Source: CAYUVH01 sp964448135 (GTDB lineage Bacteria > Verrucomicrobiota > Verrucomicrobiia > Limisphaerales > UBA8199). Taken from it: a DNA stretch of 64,000 nt. The stretch lies in assembly GCA_964448135.1 (NCBI GenBank), contig CAYUVH010000018.1:1-64000 (forward strand), in the 5' to 3' direction. The notes below the pieces were generated by a model that was not told the DNA's origin, made no database searches, and saw only the letters and a list, made by a program, of their open reading frames with translations. Positions 1 to 8,247 of this stretch are shown in pieces. The position numbers and the translations under genes were made by a program. The stretch's first letter is position 1, and every line of letters starts with the position of its first letter.

Positions 1-2
1 CG

Positions 3-111
3 GGAGCGCGGCTGTCCCCAGCCGCTGCGGCAGCGATTTGGCAGGCGAGCCAAGAGATTCGGCCGCGGGATTCATAATCGCACGCGCTGCGGCTGAGGAC
101 AGCCGCGCTCC
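3..111. repeat. Inverted pair of REP-A hairpin elements
   Basis: Bases 3-25 and 89-111 are inverted copies that match at 22 of 23 positions, and each copy can also fold on itself (GCGGCTG against CAGCCGC). Each begins GGAGCGCGG and ends CCGC. The same frame, GGAGCG, variable stem, then CAGC, recurs at 4343-4369, 58013-58037, 58124-58149 and 62763-62788, and in a looser form at 12024-12095. The rest of 112-402 shows no gene I can support; it reads open on the plus strand but as an unconvincing basic, Pro-rich extension of the peptidase. Confidence 0.7.
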
Positions 112-402
112 GTTGTAGAGGGAGCCCCCAGGGGTGATTGAAAAAGGGGGGTGAGGCCCAAGGTGAGGCCGACATGCGGCTGCCGGTCGAAGAGCAAGCA
201 GGCACGATTTCCGGCCTGGGTACGACGGCTCGCGGGTACGCTCGCCCCCACCTTGGGCTCGGGGAATTTCCTTGTGCCCGTACTTGCTTTTAATCCCACC
301 CCGCCGAAAGAATCGCCCCGCTCCGGGCTTGCCACAGGAAGGTTTCGGAGATTTGATGCGGATGCAGGGCAAATTGAACTTACTGTTGCGAATCTATTGC
401 GG

Positions 403-1683
403 ATGAAAGACGCCGAGTATCCTTTTCATACCTCCCGGCTGGCCAATGGGCTGAGGGTCATCACGGCGCCGATGCCGCACATGGCCGGCGTCAGCGTGGG
501 GGTTTGGGTGGGCATCGGTTCGCGCGTCGAACCGGCGCAGCTGAATGGCGCGTGCCATTTCATCGAGCACATGGTGTTCAAGGGCACGCGGAAACGTTCG
601 GCCAGCGAGATTGCCCAGGCGGTGGAGGGGTTGGGTGGCTATCTGAACGCGTACACGAGCGAGGAGATCACGTGCTTTCATGCCCGCGCGGGCGCGGAGC
701 ATTTCGAGGATCTGCTCGACGTGCTGATGGACATGTATTTGGACGCGAAGTTTGATCCGCGGGAACTGAGCCGGGAACGCGAAGTCATCAAGGAGGAAAT
801 CGCGCAGTACTACGATGAGCCGCAGCATTACGTTCACGAACTGCTGAACGAGATGATGTGGCCGGGGCAGCCGCTGGGCCGTCCAATCACCGGCACCGCC
901 CAGACGCTGGACGGCCTGGGCCGGGGGGAACTAACCCGGTTCTTCCGGGGTCACTATGTCAGCCGGGCCACGGTGATCGTGGCGGCGGGCCGGATCACGC
1001 ATGAGGAGGTGCTGCGGGCGGTGGAGCGGTATGAGGCCCGCACCCGGGCGGGGGCGTGGCCCAAATTTCCGCCCGCCCGCCGCCGGCAAAGCCGGCCGAT
1101 GGTGCGGCTGTTCACCAAGCCCACGGAACAAACCCAAGTAGCGCTCGGGATTCGCGCGTGCTCACGGCGCGATGTGCGGCGCTACGCCTTGAGGCTGCTC
1201 AACACGATCCTGGGCGAGAACATGAGTTCGCGGCTTTTCCAGGTGGTGCGGGAGCAGCATGGCCTGGCCTACTCGATTGGCAGCACGCCCAGTTTCTTTT
1301 CTGATGCCGGCGACCTGGTCATTTCCGCCGGGCTCGACACGGACGATTTGCCGAAACTCCTCCGGTTGGTCGTGCGCGAGTTGAAACGATGCGTGTCGTC
1401 AAAGCCCAGTCGTGCGGAACTTGCCCGCGCCAAGGAATATGTGATTGGCCAGATGCTGCTCAGCCTCGAAAGCACGGAAGCGCGCATGAATTGGGCGGGG
1501 GAACAGGCTTTGGGTTATGGCCGGGCGGTCGAGCCCGATCATCTGGCGCGCTGTCTGAATCTGGTCACCCGCGAGGAAGTGCAACAGGTGGCGCGCGATT
1601 TCATCCGCCCGGAAGCGTTTAACCTGGCCCTGGTATCGCCGCTCAAGCGCGATTTTGGCATGGCCCGGTTATTGGATTGGTAG
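403..1683 (+). CDS. M16 family zinc metallopeptidase (processing-peptidase-like)
   Basis: The 426-residue product is a single-unit M16 (pitrilysin/mitochondrial processing peptidase) protein. The inverted zinc motif HFIEH lies at residues 52-56, and the third ligand is one of the glutamates of IKEEI (131/132), about 75 residues on, as usual for the family. The C-terminal half carries the second, inactive M16 fold, including a QVALGI strand and a SRLFQVVRE stretch. There is no signal peptide, so it is probably a cytoplasmic peptidase of short or misfolded peptides. The frame is open back to base 151, but the homology to YmxG-type proteins starts at the ATG at 403 (MKDAEYPFHT), and the upstream part looks like repeat-derived intergenic DNA. 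Length fits the roughly 420-residue bacterial family. Confidence 0.93.
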   Translation: MKDAEYPFHTSRLANGLRVITAPMPHMAGVSVGVWVGIGSRVEPAQLNGACHFIEHMVFKGTRKRSASEIAQAVEGLGGYLNAYTSEEITCFHARAGAEHFEDLLDVLMDMYLDAKFDPRELSREREVIKEEIAQYYDEPQHYVHELLNEMMWPGQPLGRPITGTAQTLDGLGRGELTRFFRGHYVSRATVIVAAGRITHEEVLRAVERYEARTRAGAWPKFPPARRRQSRPMVRLFTKPTEQTQVALGIRACSRRDVRRYALRLLNTILGENMSSRLFQVVREQHGLAYSIGSTPSFFSDAGDLVISAGLDTDDLPKLLRLVVRELKRCVSSKPSRAELARAKEYVIGQMLLSLESTEARMNWAGEQALGYGRAVEPDHLARCLNLVTREEVQQVARDFIRPEAFNLALVSPLKRDFGMARLLDW

Positions 1684-1805
1684 CAGCGAAATTGAATCCC
1701 CTTCCCTAGCCGACAGCTCTCTTTGGGCAATCTGCCTTTTTGGGAAGGTCATGAAATCTTCAATATAACCGGGCCGAAAGACCCACTCAGAGGGCCATTT
1801 GATTT

Positions 1806-1834
1806 TTGACACAGGACATTTTCAGAGGTAAATG
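1806..1834 (+). promoter_or_regulatory. Possible sigma-70-like promoter for the prepilin-type gene
   Basis: A perfect TTGACA at 1806-1811 is followed, 17 bases later, by a weak -10-like TAAATG at 1829-1834. The GTG of the next gene is at 1871. The -35 match is good and the -10 match is poor, so this is only a candidate. Confidence 0.3.
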
Positions 1835-1870
1835 AATATTTGAGCATGACTGCACCGCGACAACCTTGTT

Positions 1871-2743
1871 GTGGAGGAAGGCATTCTGCATAAAGAGCGA
1901 ACATTTCGAAAATCCGGGCACACACCGGGGTCTGCGTTCACATTGATCGAGTTGCTGGTGGTGATTGCCATTGTGGCCATCCTCGCAGGCCTGCTGCTGC
2001 CCGCCCTGAGCAAGGCGCGCGAGCGCGCGGAAGGGATCGTCTGCCTTAACAACGTCAAGCAACTAAACGTCGGATGGTTTCTCTATTCGGACGACCATGA
2101 TGGACGCCTGGCCTACAACCTGGGCGGCAACGCCAAGCTCCGGACGGTGGCTACGAAAACGAATTTGAACTGGGTCAACAACGTCATGACCTGGGAGCTG
2201 GATTCAGACAATACCAATCTCCTGACCATCACGGAGGCGTCACTGGCCCCCTACGTCAATCGCAACACGGCCATTTATCGCTGTCCGAGCGACCGGGCGC
2301 TGAGCCTGATTCAAGGCCAGGCCGGTTGGAAAGCGCGTATCCGCAGCTATTCCATGAACGCCATGATCGGGGACGCCGGCAACCTGTCCGCCTCCGGCGC
2401 GAACGTGAACAATCCGGCTTATCTTCAGTTTTTCAAAATGTCTTCCATTCCGTCCGCCCAGGAGATTTTCGTGTTCCTGGACGAGCACCCGGACAGCATC
2501 AACGACGGTTACTTTGTGAACCAGGCGGACTATTACGGCTGGTGGTGCGATCTGCCGGCTTCCTACCACAATGGCGCGGCGAGTTTTTCCTTCGCCGACG
2601 GCCACGCGGCCGCACACAAGTGGCGCTCCGACGGCACAATCAAGCCTGCGCGTCCGGATGCGACAGCGCTCCCGAGTTACATCCCGGCCGGACAGCGCAG
2701 TGACTTCGATTGGGTGGTCGAACGAATGAGTGTGGCCCGGTAA
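1871..2743 (+). CDS. Prepilin-type N-terminal cleavage/methylation protein, H-X9-DG family
   Basis: The 290-residue protein opens with a short basic leader, then the type IV pilin/type II secretion signature FTLIELLVVIAI (residues 23-34), where a prepilin peptidase would cut before the Phe and methylate it. The C-terminal part has the H-X9-D-G-H motif (HNGAASFSFADGH), the mark of the PVC-group processing-associated family once grouped with DUF1559. The start is a GTG at 1871; no strong ribosome binding site is visible. No pilus assembly genes are nearby, so it is a stand-alone pseudopilin-like protein, presumably membrane anchored with an extracellular globular domain. Its partner and substrate are unknown. 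Three relatives occur at 18042, 39704 and 57125. Confidence 0.88.
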   Translation: MEEGILHKERTFRKSGHTPGSAFTLIELLVVIAIVAILAGLLLPALSKARERAEGIVCLNNVKQLNVGWFLYSDDHDGRLAYNLGGNAKLRTVATKTNLNWVNNVMTWELDSDNTNLLTITEASLAPYVNRNTAIYRCPSDRALSLIQGQAGWKARIRSYSMNAMIGDAGNLSASGANVNNPAYLQFFKMSSIPSAQEIFVFLDEHPDSINDGYFVNQADYYGWWCDLPASYHNGAASFSFADGHAAAHKWRSDGTIKPARPDATALPSYIPAGQRSDFDWVVERMSVAR

Positions 2744-2883
2744 CTGATCTTGGTTACAGGTTGCCCAGAATAAAGGCCCTCGGGGCGGGCAGGTCGAAAG
2801 TTGCAGGTTTACGAGGGTCTGAGCCGGGCACAGATTTGATGCAAGCGTCCCAGGGAGGGATTACTCAATCCAACAACACGAAC

Positions 2884-3636
2884 TCAGAGAAGCTTGCGCA
2901 ATTCTTCGAGCTGACTGAAGGAGCCGAGCACGTAGACTTTTCCGTGGTTGACCCAACTGGCGGTATTCAACCGACCGATGGTAGCCATGTCCGGATGGCC
3001 GGCTTCCGGCAGCTTGCCGAGGTTCCCTTCAGCCATAAAAAACAAAAACAAATCGGGGTCCGTGCTCTTGCCGGCGGCGGCCTGTTTGAAGCAAATCATC
3101 GTTACGGGGAGTCCCTGCCATTTGAGCAGGGCGCAGCCGGTCACGGTCGTCTTTTCCAATGATTCCGGCAGCACGTAATTGGTTTGCCCATGCGCGGCGA
3201 GGAACCGTTTGATTTCCTTCAAATCGTTGGTTTCCACGTCCATGTGGGGATACTGGTTCTGCGAAACCCGGGCCATGCGCTGCCGGAAGCCGAGGAAGGA
3301 GGTGTCCTCACCGCCGCGCGGCCAGAAATTCACCATGGCCAGAATCAGCATGAGCGCGGCAACGCCCAAAGTGACGCGCAGGACGCTCACCCGCGGACGA
3401 GAACTCGATTCCACGACGCGCTCCGAGAGAATCTGCTCGCGCAGTCCTTCGGGAATCGGGATCGCGCGGAATTTGTCGCGCAACGCGGCCTGGGTGGCGA
3501 GGTGCTGTTCGAGCCAGCGGCCGAGTTCGGCATCCTGGCGCGCCAGAGCGAGTGCCTCGAGCATCTCCCGATCGTCGGGGTCTGAGGCTGCCGGCCGGTA
3601 GAGCCGCAGGATTTCCTTTGCCTGGCGGCTATCCAC
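2884..3636 (-). CDS. Membrane anti-sigma-factor-like protein
   Basis: The 250-residue protein has an acidic and helical N-terminal part (residues 1-75), one membrane segment at about 85-105 (VTLGVAALMLILAM), and an extracytoplasmic domain of about 145 residues. No HxxxCxxC zinc-binding anti-sigma motif is seen. I call it anti-sigma-like because it is translationally coupled to the ECF sigma gene: the GTG start at 3636 overlaps the sigma stop codon (GTGGATAG) and has a good AAAGGAG just upstream. This start is preferred over an in-frame ATG at 3657. The expected role is to hold the sigma factor at the membrane until an envelope signal arrives. The sensor part matches nothing I recognise. Confidence 0.7.
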   Translation of the reverse strand: MDSRQAKEILRLYRPAASDPDDREMLEALALARQDAELGRWLEQHLATQAALRDKFRAIPIPEGLREQILSERVVESSSRPRVSVLRVTLGVAALMLILAMVNFWPRGGEDTSFLGFRQRMARVSQNQYPHMDVETNDLKEIKRFLAAHGQTNYVLPESLEKTTVTGCALLKWQGLPVTMICFKQAAAGKSTDPDLFLFFMAEGNLGKLPEAGHPDMATIGRLNTASWVNHGKVYVLGSFSQLEELRKLL

Positions 3637-4144
3637 GGAACTCCTTTCCCGCCTCATTCGGCGAGGCCGGGTCGGCCAGCGTTTTCTGGAGTTGCACGAG
3701 GCCACGGGCGATGCGCGACTTCACCGTGCCTATGGGGACATCCAGAATCTCCGCGATTTCCTTGTAAGAGTAGTCTTCCAGATAAAACAACGATACGGGG
3801 GCCTGGAAGACCTGGTCCACCCGGCCCAGAGCTTGCAGCACTCCGGCGGCATCAAATTCATTTACGTGAGCCGGGGAGATGGAGGGCAGCTCGGCCTCGC
3901 TGGCTTCCAATTCATGCTCCGGAAACCGGGATTGGTGCCGGTGGCCTTCGAGGAACTCTCGATGCAGGGTGGTAAAGAGCCAGCTTTTCACCTTGGCGGG
4001 ATCCCTCAATTGGTGGCCTTTGGCGGCCCAGATGTAGAAAGTTTGCTGGGTGAGATCGCAGGCATCCGCCTCGGCGCGGGTAAGACTGAGCGCAAACCGG
4101 TAAAGCGATGCGTAGTATTGCTCGACCAGGTTGGCGAAATCCAT
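3629..4144 (-). CDS. ECF-type RNA polymerase sigma factor
   Basis: The 171-residue protein has sigma-70 region 2 at about residues 6-66 (including SLTRAEADACDLTQQTF and the KVKSWLF tail) and region 4 at about 105-155, with the helix-turn-helix YSYKEIAEILDVPIGTVKSR. Length and domain order are those of extracytoplasmic-function sigma factors. The ATG at 4144 is preceded by AAGGAAAG at a suitable distance; the frame is open further upstream to 4279, but that part has no sigma homology. The downstream gene overlaps its stop codon and encodes the likely anti-sigma partner. Target promoters are not known. Confidence 0.93.
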   Translation of the reverse strand: MDFANLVEQYYASLYRFALSLTRAEADACDLTQQTFYIWAAKGHQLRDPAKVKSWLFTTLHREFLEGHRHQSRFPEHELEASEAELPSISPAHVNEFDAAGVLQALGRVDQVFQAPVSLFYLEDYSYKEIAEILDVPIGTVKSRIARGLVQLQKTLADPASPNEAGKEFRG

Positions 4145-4813
4145 GCTCTCAAACTTTCCTTCACTGTCACCTGTTTGATGCATCAGAGAGCAAAATGTTC
4201 CCGAATAATGGGGAATTTTCCCATAAAGTTGCGGTCCGTCAATGCCCTGGAAGCCTCCACTCGGCCCGGAGCTTTGCACAAAACGTGTTCAGATTTGACC
4301 ATGAATGCGTTTACTACCCGTAAATTCCCATGCTTTTGAACGCGCTGCGGCTTATAAAGCCGCGCTCCGGCACTGTTTGCAGACTTCAGCGCGGTAGTCT
4401 GAAACTGGTAATCGGATGATGGAAAGTCGCTACCTGGGCTGCCGCAGCGAGACTTCACGCCGTTCCATTCGCGCCCCATTCCGGGAACGCATTTTTTCAC
4501 GAATCGCGGGAACAAACCTTGGTTTCAAACGTCATATCCATGCGAGGGGCATGCCTTCGCGGATTGCTGAGTCTTAATGCAACGTCGCAGTAGAAATCTG
4601 GCGGCTCCCGCGTGCGCGGGAGGGCGATTTTCGCGTCCGGTCCACAGCCTGGTCGGACCGACGCGATCCCCGCCCCCGGGTCTTCGCGCGCTAGCGCGGA
4701 GGTTTGGGCGATTCGGGCGAGCCGGCCGCCTGGGAGCGCAGTTTGGTCGTGGTGCAGTCCTCGCGCAACCCAGGCGGATCGGCGTCCGGTTTGGCAAGCC
4801 GCAGGCGTGGCCG
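4145..4813. other. Divergent intergenic region with one REP-A element
   Basis: This 669-base stretch lies between the divergent sigma factor and cupredoxin genes. It holds the REP-A element at 4343-4369. The part from about 4590 to 4813 is very GC-rich and open in the cupredoxin frame, but its translation is Arg/Pro-rich and lacks any recognisable motif, so I treat it as leader DNA. I see no further gene. Promoters for both flanking genes should lie here but I cannot point to convincing boxes. Confidence 0.5.
4343..4369. repeat. REP-A hairpin element
   Basis: The element has perfect 7-base arms, GCGGCTT at 4347-4353 and AAGCCGC at 4357-4363, around a loop ATA. On the minus strand it reads GGAGCGCGG, stem, CAGCG, matching the frame of the copies at 3-111 and 62763-62788. 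Confidence 0.7.
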
Positions 4814-5665
4814 GTGTCTTTGAAAACAGGCTCGAAGCGACCGCTGGCGCTCGTGGCGCTACTGTTCATCCTGGCCTGGCTGGGTGCGGCGCCATGTGGC
4901 TGGGCAGTGATGACCAACGTCTCGGTGGTGGACTTCGCCTTCAGCCCGGTCACGGTCACCATAAACGTCAACGACGCAGTGCGTTGGGTGTGGGCGGGGT
5001 CGTTCACGCATTCTGCAACGAGTGACACGCCCTTGTTTGATTCCGGACTGAAGAGTTCCGGCACGTTTACCAATACGTTCGGTTCGGCGGGGTCTTTTCC
5101 CTATCATTGCAGCGTTCACGCCGTCTCGCATAACATGCGCGGAACGGTGGTTGTCAATGGGGCACCGAACAACCCGCCGTCGGTCACGATCACCAATCCC
5201 ACCAACGGCAAGGTCCTGGCGGCTCCGGCCAGCTTCGGACTGGCGGCGAGCGCTTCGGACAGTGATGGCAGCGTGACCAACGTGCAATTTCTTCAGGGAG
5301 CGGCGGTGCTGGGCAACGATACGACAGCGCCTTACAACTTCAGCGCGAGCGGTCTCACCGCCGGCAGTTACACGTTTTCGGCGGTGGCCAGCGATAATGC
5401 CGGAGCGAAGGCGACGAACAGTATTTCGATCACGGTGGTAAATCCGGTGGCGGTGCAATTGGGCAGTCCCCAGAAGGTTTCTGCCGGCAGTTTCAAATTC
5501 AGCTTTTCGGCCAACACGGGGTTGAGTTACGTGGTTCAGCGGTCGATTAATTTCAGCAACTGGACCGCACTGGTGACCAACCTGGCCGCGAGCAATCCCG
5601 TGGTATTCATTGACCCGGCGGCCACGGGCACAGCCAGTTATTACCGAGTTGGACGGTTGCCGTGA
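4814..5665 (+). CDS. Secreted cupredoxin (plastocyanin-like) with Ig-like domain and C-terminal FYRV-type module
   Basis: The 283-residue protein starts with a signal peptide (hydrophobic LALVALLFILAWLGAA, residues 11-26, ending near GWA). Residues 34-115 form a type 1 copper domain with ligands His66, Cys99, His102 and Met108 (HCSVHAVSHNM), typical of plastocyanin/amicyanin. Residues 120-215 are a bacterial Ig-like domain, and 220-283 the shared C-terminal module ending in YYRVGRLP. It likely carries electrons or copper outside the cytoplasmic membrane. The next gene, a CusF-SCO1 fusion, overlaps by GTGA, so the two probably act together. The start is uncertain: GTG 4814 or TTG 4820 both sit just before the signal peptide, and neither has a clear ribosome binding site. 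Confidence 0.82.
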   Translation: MSLKTGSKRPLALVALLFILAWLGAAPCGWAVMTNVSVVDFAFSPVTVTINVNDAVRWVWAGSFTHSATSDTPLFDSGLKSSGTFTNTFGSAGSFPYHCSVHAVSHNMRGTVVVNGAPNNPPSVTITNPTNGKVLAAPASFGLAASASDSDGSVTNVQFLQGAAVLGNDTTAPYNFSASGLTAGSYTFSAVASDNAGAKATNSISITVVNPVAVQLGSPQKVSAGSFKFSFSANTGLSYVVQRSINFSNWTALVTNLAASNPVVFIDPAATGTASYYRVGRLP

Positions 5666-6606
5666 GGGCCGCGCGGGAGGAAAGAAACTTTGGCTGGTGG
5701 TGGGCGCTGGCGGCCCTGCTGATTGCCGCGGCCTGGCTCGCGCGGGCCAGTGACACCGCCAGGAGCCGTTCTGGCACTAACAGCTACGCCGTAACCGGGG
5801 TAGTGGAGGTTTTGAAAGATGACGGCCAGACAGCGGTGATCAAACACGAGGCGATTCCCGATTTCATGCCGGCGATGACCATGCCTTTCAAGGTGAAGAC
5901 GCCGGCAGAATTGGCGAAGATTCATCCGGGGGACGTGGTTTCCTTTCGTTTGTTGGTGACCGAAGAAGAAAGCTGGATTGATCGGGTCATTCGCACGGGA
6001 ATGGCGGCGGCTTCCAACGCACCCGTGGCCACGACCGCGCCTCCGGTAGTAGCGCCGCCCAAGCCGCTTCATCCATTGCTGAATTACAAGTTCACGAATG
6101 AATTGGGGCAGGCGGCCAGCCTTGCGGATTTCCGGGGTCAGGCGGTGGGGCTCACGTTTTTCTTCACACGCTGTCCCATACCGGAATACTGCCCGCGACT
6201 TTCGAAGAATTTTGCCGAAGCTGCCCGCATCCTGAAAGCCACGCCGGGTGGTCCGACCAACTGGCATTTTCTTTCAGTGACTTTCGATCCTGAACACGAT
6301 TCGCCCGAAGTGATGAAGGCCTACGCGACAACTTACAACCATAATCCGGAGCATTGGAGCTTTCTCACGGGCTCTCCCGATAAGATCCGCGAACTCGCGC
6401 GCCAATGCGACATCTCCTACGAGCCGGACGGCACGTTCTTCAATCACAGCTTTCGCACGCTGATTATCGATCCGAACGGAAAGCTGCAGATGATGTTCCC
6501 CACCAGCGGCGATCTTTCCCAGGGAATCGTGGAGGAAATGCGCAAGGCGATGGCGGTGACCAACCGGCCGGTTGCGACAGCCACGACAGAGGCATCGAAG
6601 AATTGA
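5662..6606 (+). CDS. CusF-like copper-binding domain fused to SCO1/SenC thioredoxin-fold protein
   Basis: The 314-residue protein has an N-terminal membrane anchor (residues 11-28), a CusF-like copper domain at about 42-112 (with His62, Met69, Met72, Met74 in IPDFMPAMTMPF), a Pro/Ala linker, and a SCO1 domain at about 136-300. The copper-site cysteines are Cys171 and Cys177 (CPIPEYC), a CX5C spacing instead of the usual CX3C, and His262 is the third ligand (NHSFRT). SCO proteins deliver copper to the CuA site of cytochrome oxidase or act as thiol reductants. The GTG start overlaps the cupredoxin stop codon, showing translational coupling. The combination suggests copper is passed between the two domains in the periplasm. 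Confidence 0.9.
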   Translation: MRAAREERNFGWWWALAALLIAAAWLARASDTARSRSGTNSYAVTGVVEVLKDDGQTAVIKHEAIPDFMPAMTMPFKVKTPAELAKIHPGDVVSFRLLVTEEESWIDRVIRTGMAAASNAPVATTAPPVVAPPKPLHPLLNYKFTNELGQAASLADFRGQAVGLTFFFTRCPIPEYCPRLSKNFAEAARILKATPGGPTNWHFLSVTFDPEHDSPEVMKAYATTYNHNPEHWSFLTGSPDKIRELARQCDISYEPDGTFFNHSFRTLIIDPNGKLQMMFPTSGDLSQGIVEEMRKAMAVTNRPVATATTEASKN

Positions 6607-6627
6607 CAGGTGGGCTAAGCTGGCGGC

Positions 6628-8235
6628 GTGGGCAATCCAGCGTTGCGCAACTCCTGCAAGTGGTTTGGGGCCACGCTTTTGTTTTGCGCGCAGGGGCACA
6701 GGCTGGCGGGAGCAGACGCCACGCTTCACGCGCAAGCCCTCGAGGAATCACTCAAGCCCATCCGCGCGCTCACGACGGGCACAAACTTCGGCTGGAACGA
6801 GCAGGCAAAACAGTTCATCTGGGCTCCGGAGTTCCAGTTTGCGCCGGTGAGCGGAGGAGATTACGGGTTAACCGTGATTTGGGATGGTGGACAGCGTTCC
6901 CTGGAAACGACTTCGCCGGTTATTTCGCTGGCGCCCATTTGGTCCGGGATTCCCGTCGGCAAAGTTCGCTTGCAGGCCCAAGTCCTGGAGGCGTCGCAGG
7001 AAAAGGCGCTTCCCCTGGTGGGAGAACGCCAGTTCCACCGCGGCGCGGTTTTCAATGGGCCATACGGCAAGCCGCTGCTTCCCTATGGCGAGAGTGCGAG
7101 GGTCGCGTTGGACGGCGTCATCCACGAACCATTCGTTCAGTATTGGCGCACTCATGGCCGGCCGGACCCCGACTACAAATTATACCGCTATCTCGCAAAG
7201 CAAAGCGGCTGCCTGATCACCGCCTGCACGTTGTACGCGAGTCGGAAACTCAAGCCCGCCGATGCCGATGAAGCGCTCGAAATCGCCCGCCGCTGCGCCG
7301 ATTTTCTCTTGAGTGTTTCGGAGCCGGCCGGTTCACCGTTGGAATATTTTCCGCCGACTTATTACAACGCCGCGCCGACCAAAAGGGAGAACGATGGCTG
7401 GACCATGATGATGTCCGGCGCGGAGGCCGGCAACGGTCTCCTGGATCTCTACGGGGTGAGCCACGATCGGACCTATCTCGAAGCCGCCCGGCGTATTGCC
7501 GCCACCTACGCAAAGACGCAAAGACCGGATGGAACCTGGCCGTTGAAGGTGGAGAATCGCAACGCCAGGCCCTTGGCGGACATTGACCTGATTCCTTCAG
7601 CAGTGATTACTTTTCTCGATCGACTGGAGGCTGAGACCCACGAGCCGATTTACCGTCAAACGCGGGACCGCGCCTGCGCGTGGATTTTGAAAAATCCGGC
7701 GCGGACGTTCAATTGGCAGGCGCAGTTCGACGACGCCAAACTCCGCGGACCGTATCAAAATCTCGGCAAACACGAGGCGTGCGAATTCGCGACTTATTTG
7801 TTTACCCACACCAATGCGGCGCCGGGGAGTGTCGCGCTGGCGGAGGAAATCCTGCGCTTTGCGGAGGATCAATTTGTGGTCTGGGAGCAGCCGCCGCGAC
7901 TTCCAACCCGGGACCCGAAGCTGGCTGCGGCAAACTGGTTCACGCCCTGCTCCCTGGAACAACACGCGATGTTTGAGCCCATCTCCGGCAGTTCTGCTTT
8001 CATGATCTTCACCTACATCCGCGCTTTTCAGGCGACCGGCAAGCGCCTGTATCTGGCCAAGGCGGAATCGCTGGCGAACGCGCTCACCGAGGCCCAGCAA
8101 TACCATCACGGCCGTTACCCGACGCGCATGGTTCGCGAGGACCTCGCATACTGGGTGAATAGCACGATCAACACCGTTCGCGCCATGAAGCTGCTGGCGG
8201 AGGAGGAAGAACGCGTCAACGCGCAAGCGAAATAG
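6628..8235 (+). CDS. Secreted all-alpha-barrel protein, possible polysaccharide-active enzyme
   Basis: The product has 535 residues, starting at a GTG with a short signal-like N-terminus (FGATLLFCAQGHRLAGA). Residues 40-170 look like a beta-rich domain; the remainder is a chain of helices with repeated W, Y and aromatic-rich turns (EYFPPTYYN, NDGWTMMMSGAEAGNGLLDLYG, DGTWPLK) that resembles the six-hairpin (alpha/alpha)6 toroid of glycosidases and polysaccharide lyases. I cannot name a family or catalytic residues. It follows the SCO1 gene by 21 bases but is unlikely to be functionally linked; the convergent neighbour is a glycosidase-like protein, which fits a carbohydrate theme. Confidence 0.7.
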   Translation: MGNPALRNSCKWFGATLLFCAQGHRLAGADATLHAQALEESLKPIRALTTGTNFGWNEQAKQFIWAPEFQFAPVSGGDYGLTVIWDGGQRSLETTSPVISLAPIWSGIPVGKVRLQAQVLEASQEKALPLVGERQFHRGAVFNGPYGKPLLPYGESARVALDGVIHEPFVQYWRTHGRPDPDYKLYRYLAKQSGCLITACTLYASRKLKPADADEALEIARRCADFLLSVSEPAGSPLEYFPPTYYNAAPTKRENDGWTMMMSGAEAGNGLLDLYGVSHDRTYLEAARRIAATYAKTQRPDGTWPLKVENRNARPLADIDLIPSAVITFLDRLEAETHEPIYRQTRDRACAWILKNPARTFNWQAQFDDAKLRGPYQNLGKHEACEFATYLFTHTNAAPGSVALAEEILRFAEDQFVVWEQPPRLPTRDPKLAAANWFTPCSLEQHAMFEPISGSSAFMIFTYIRAFQATGKRLYLAKAESLANALTEAQQYHHGRYPTRMVREDLAYWVNSTINTVRAMKLLAEEEERVNAQAK

Positions 8236-8247
8236 CTGCCGCAGCCG

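Noticed and set aside
151..402. N-terminal extension of the M16 peptidase frame
   Set aside because: The translation is basic and Pro-rich, includes repeat-derived sequence, and homologues begin at MKDAEYPF-type positions.
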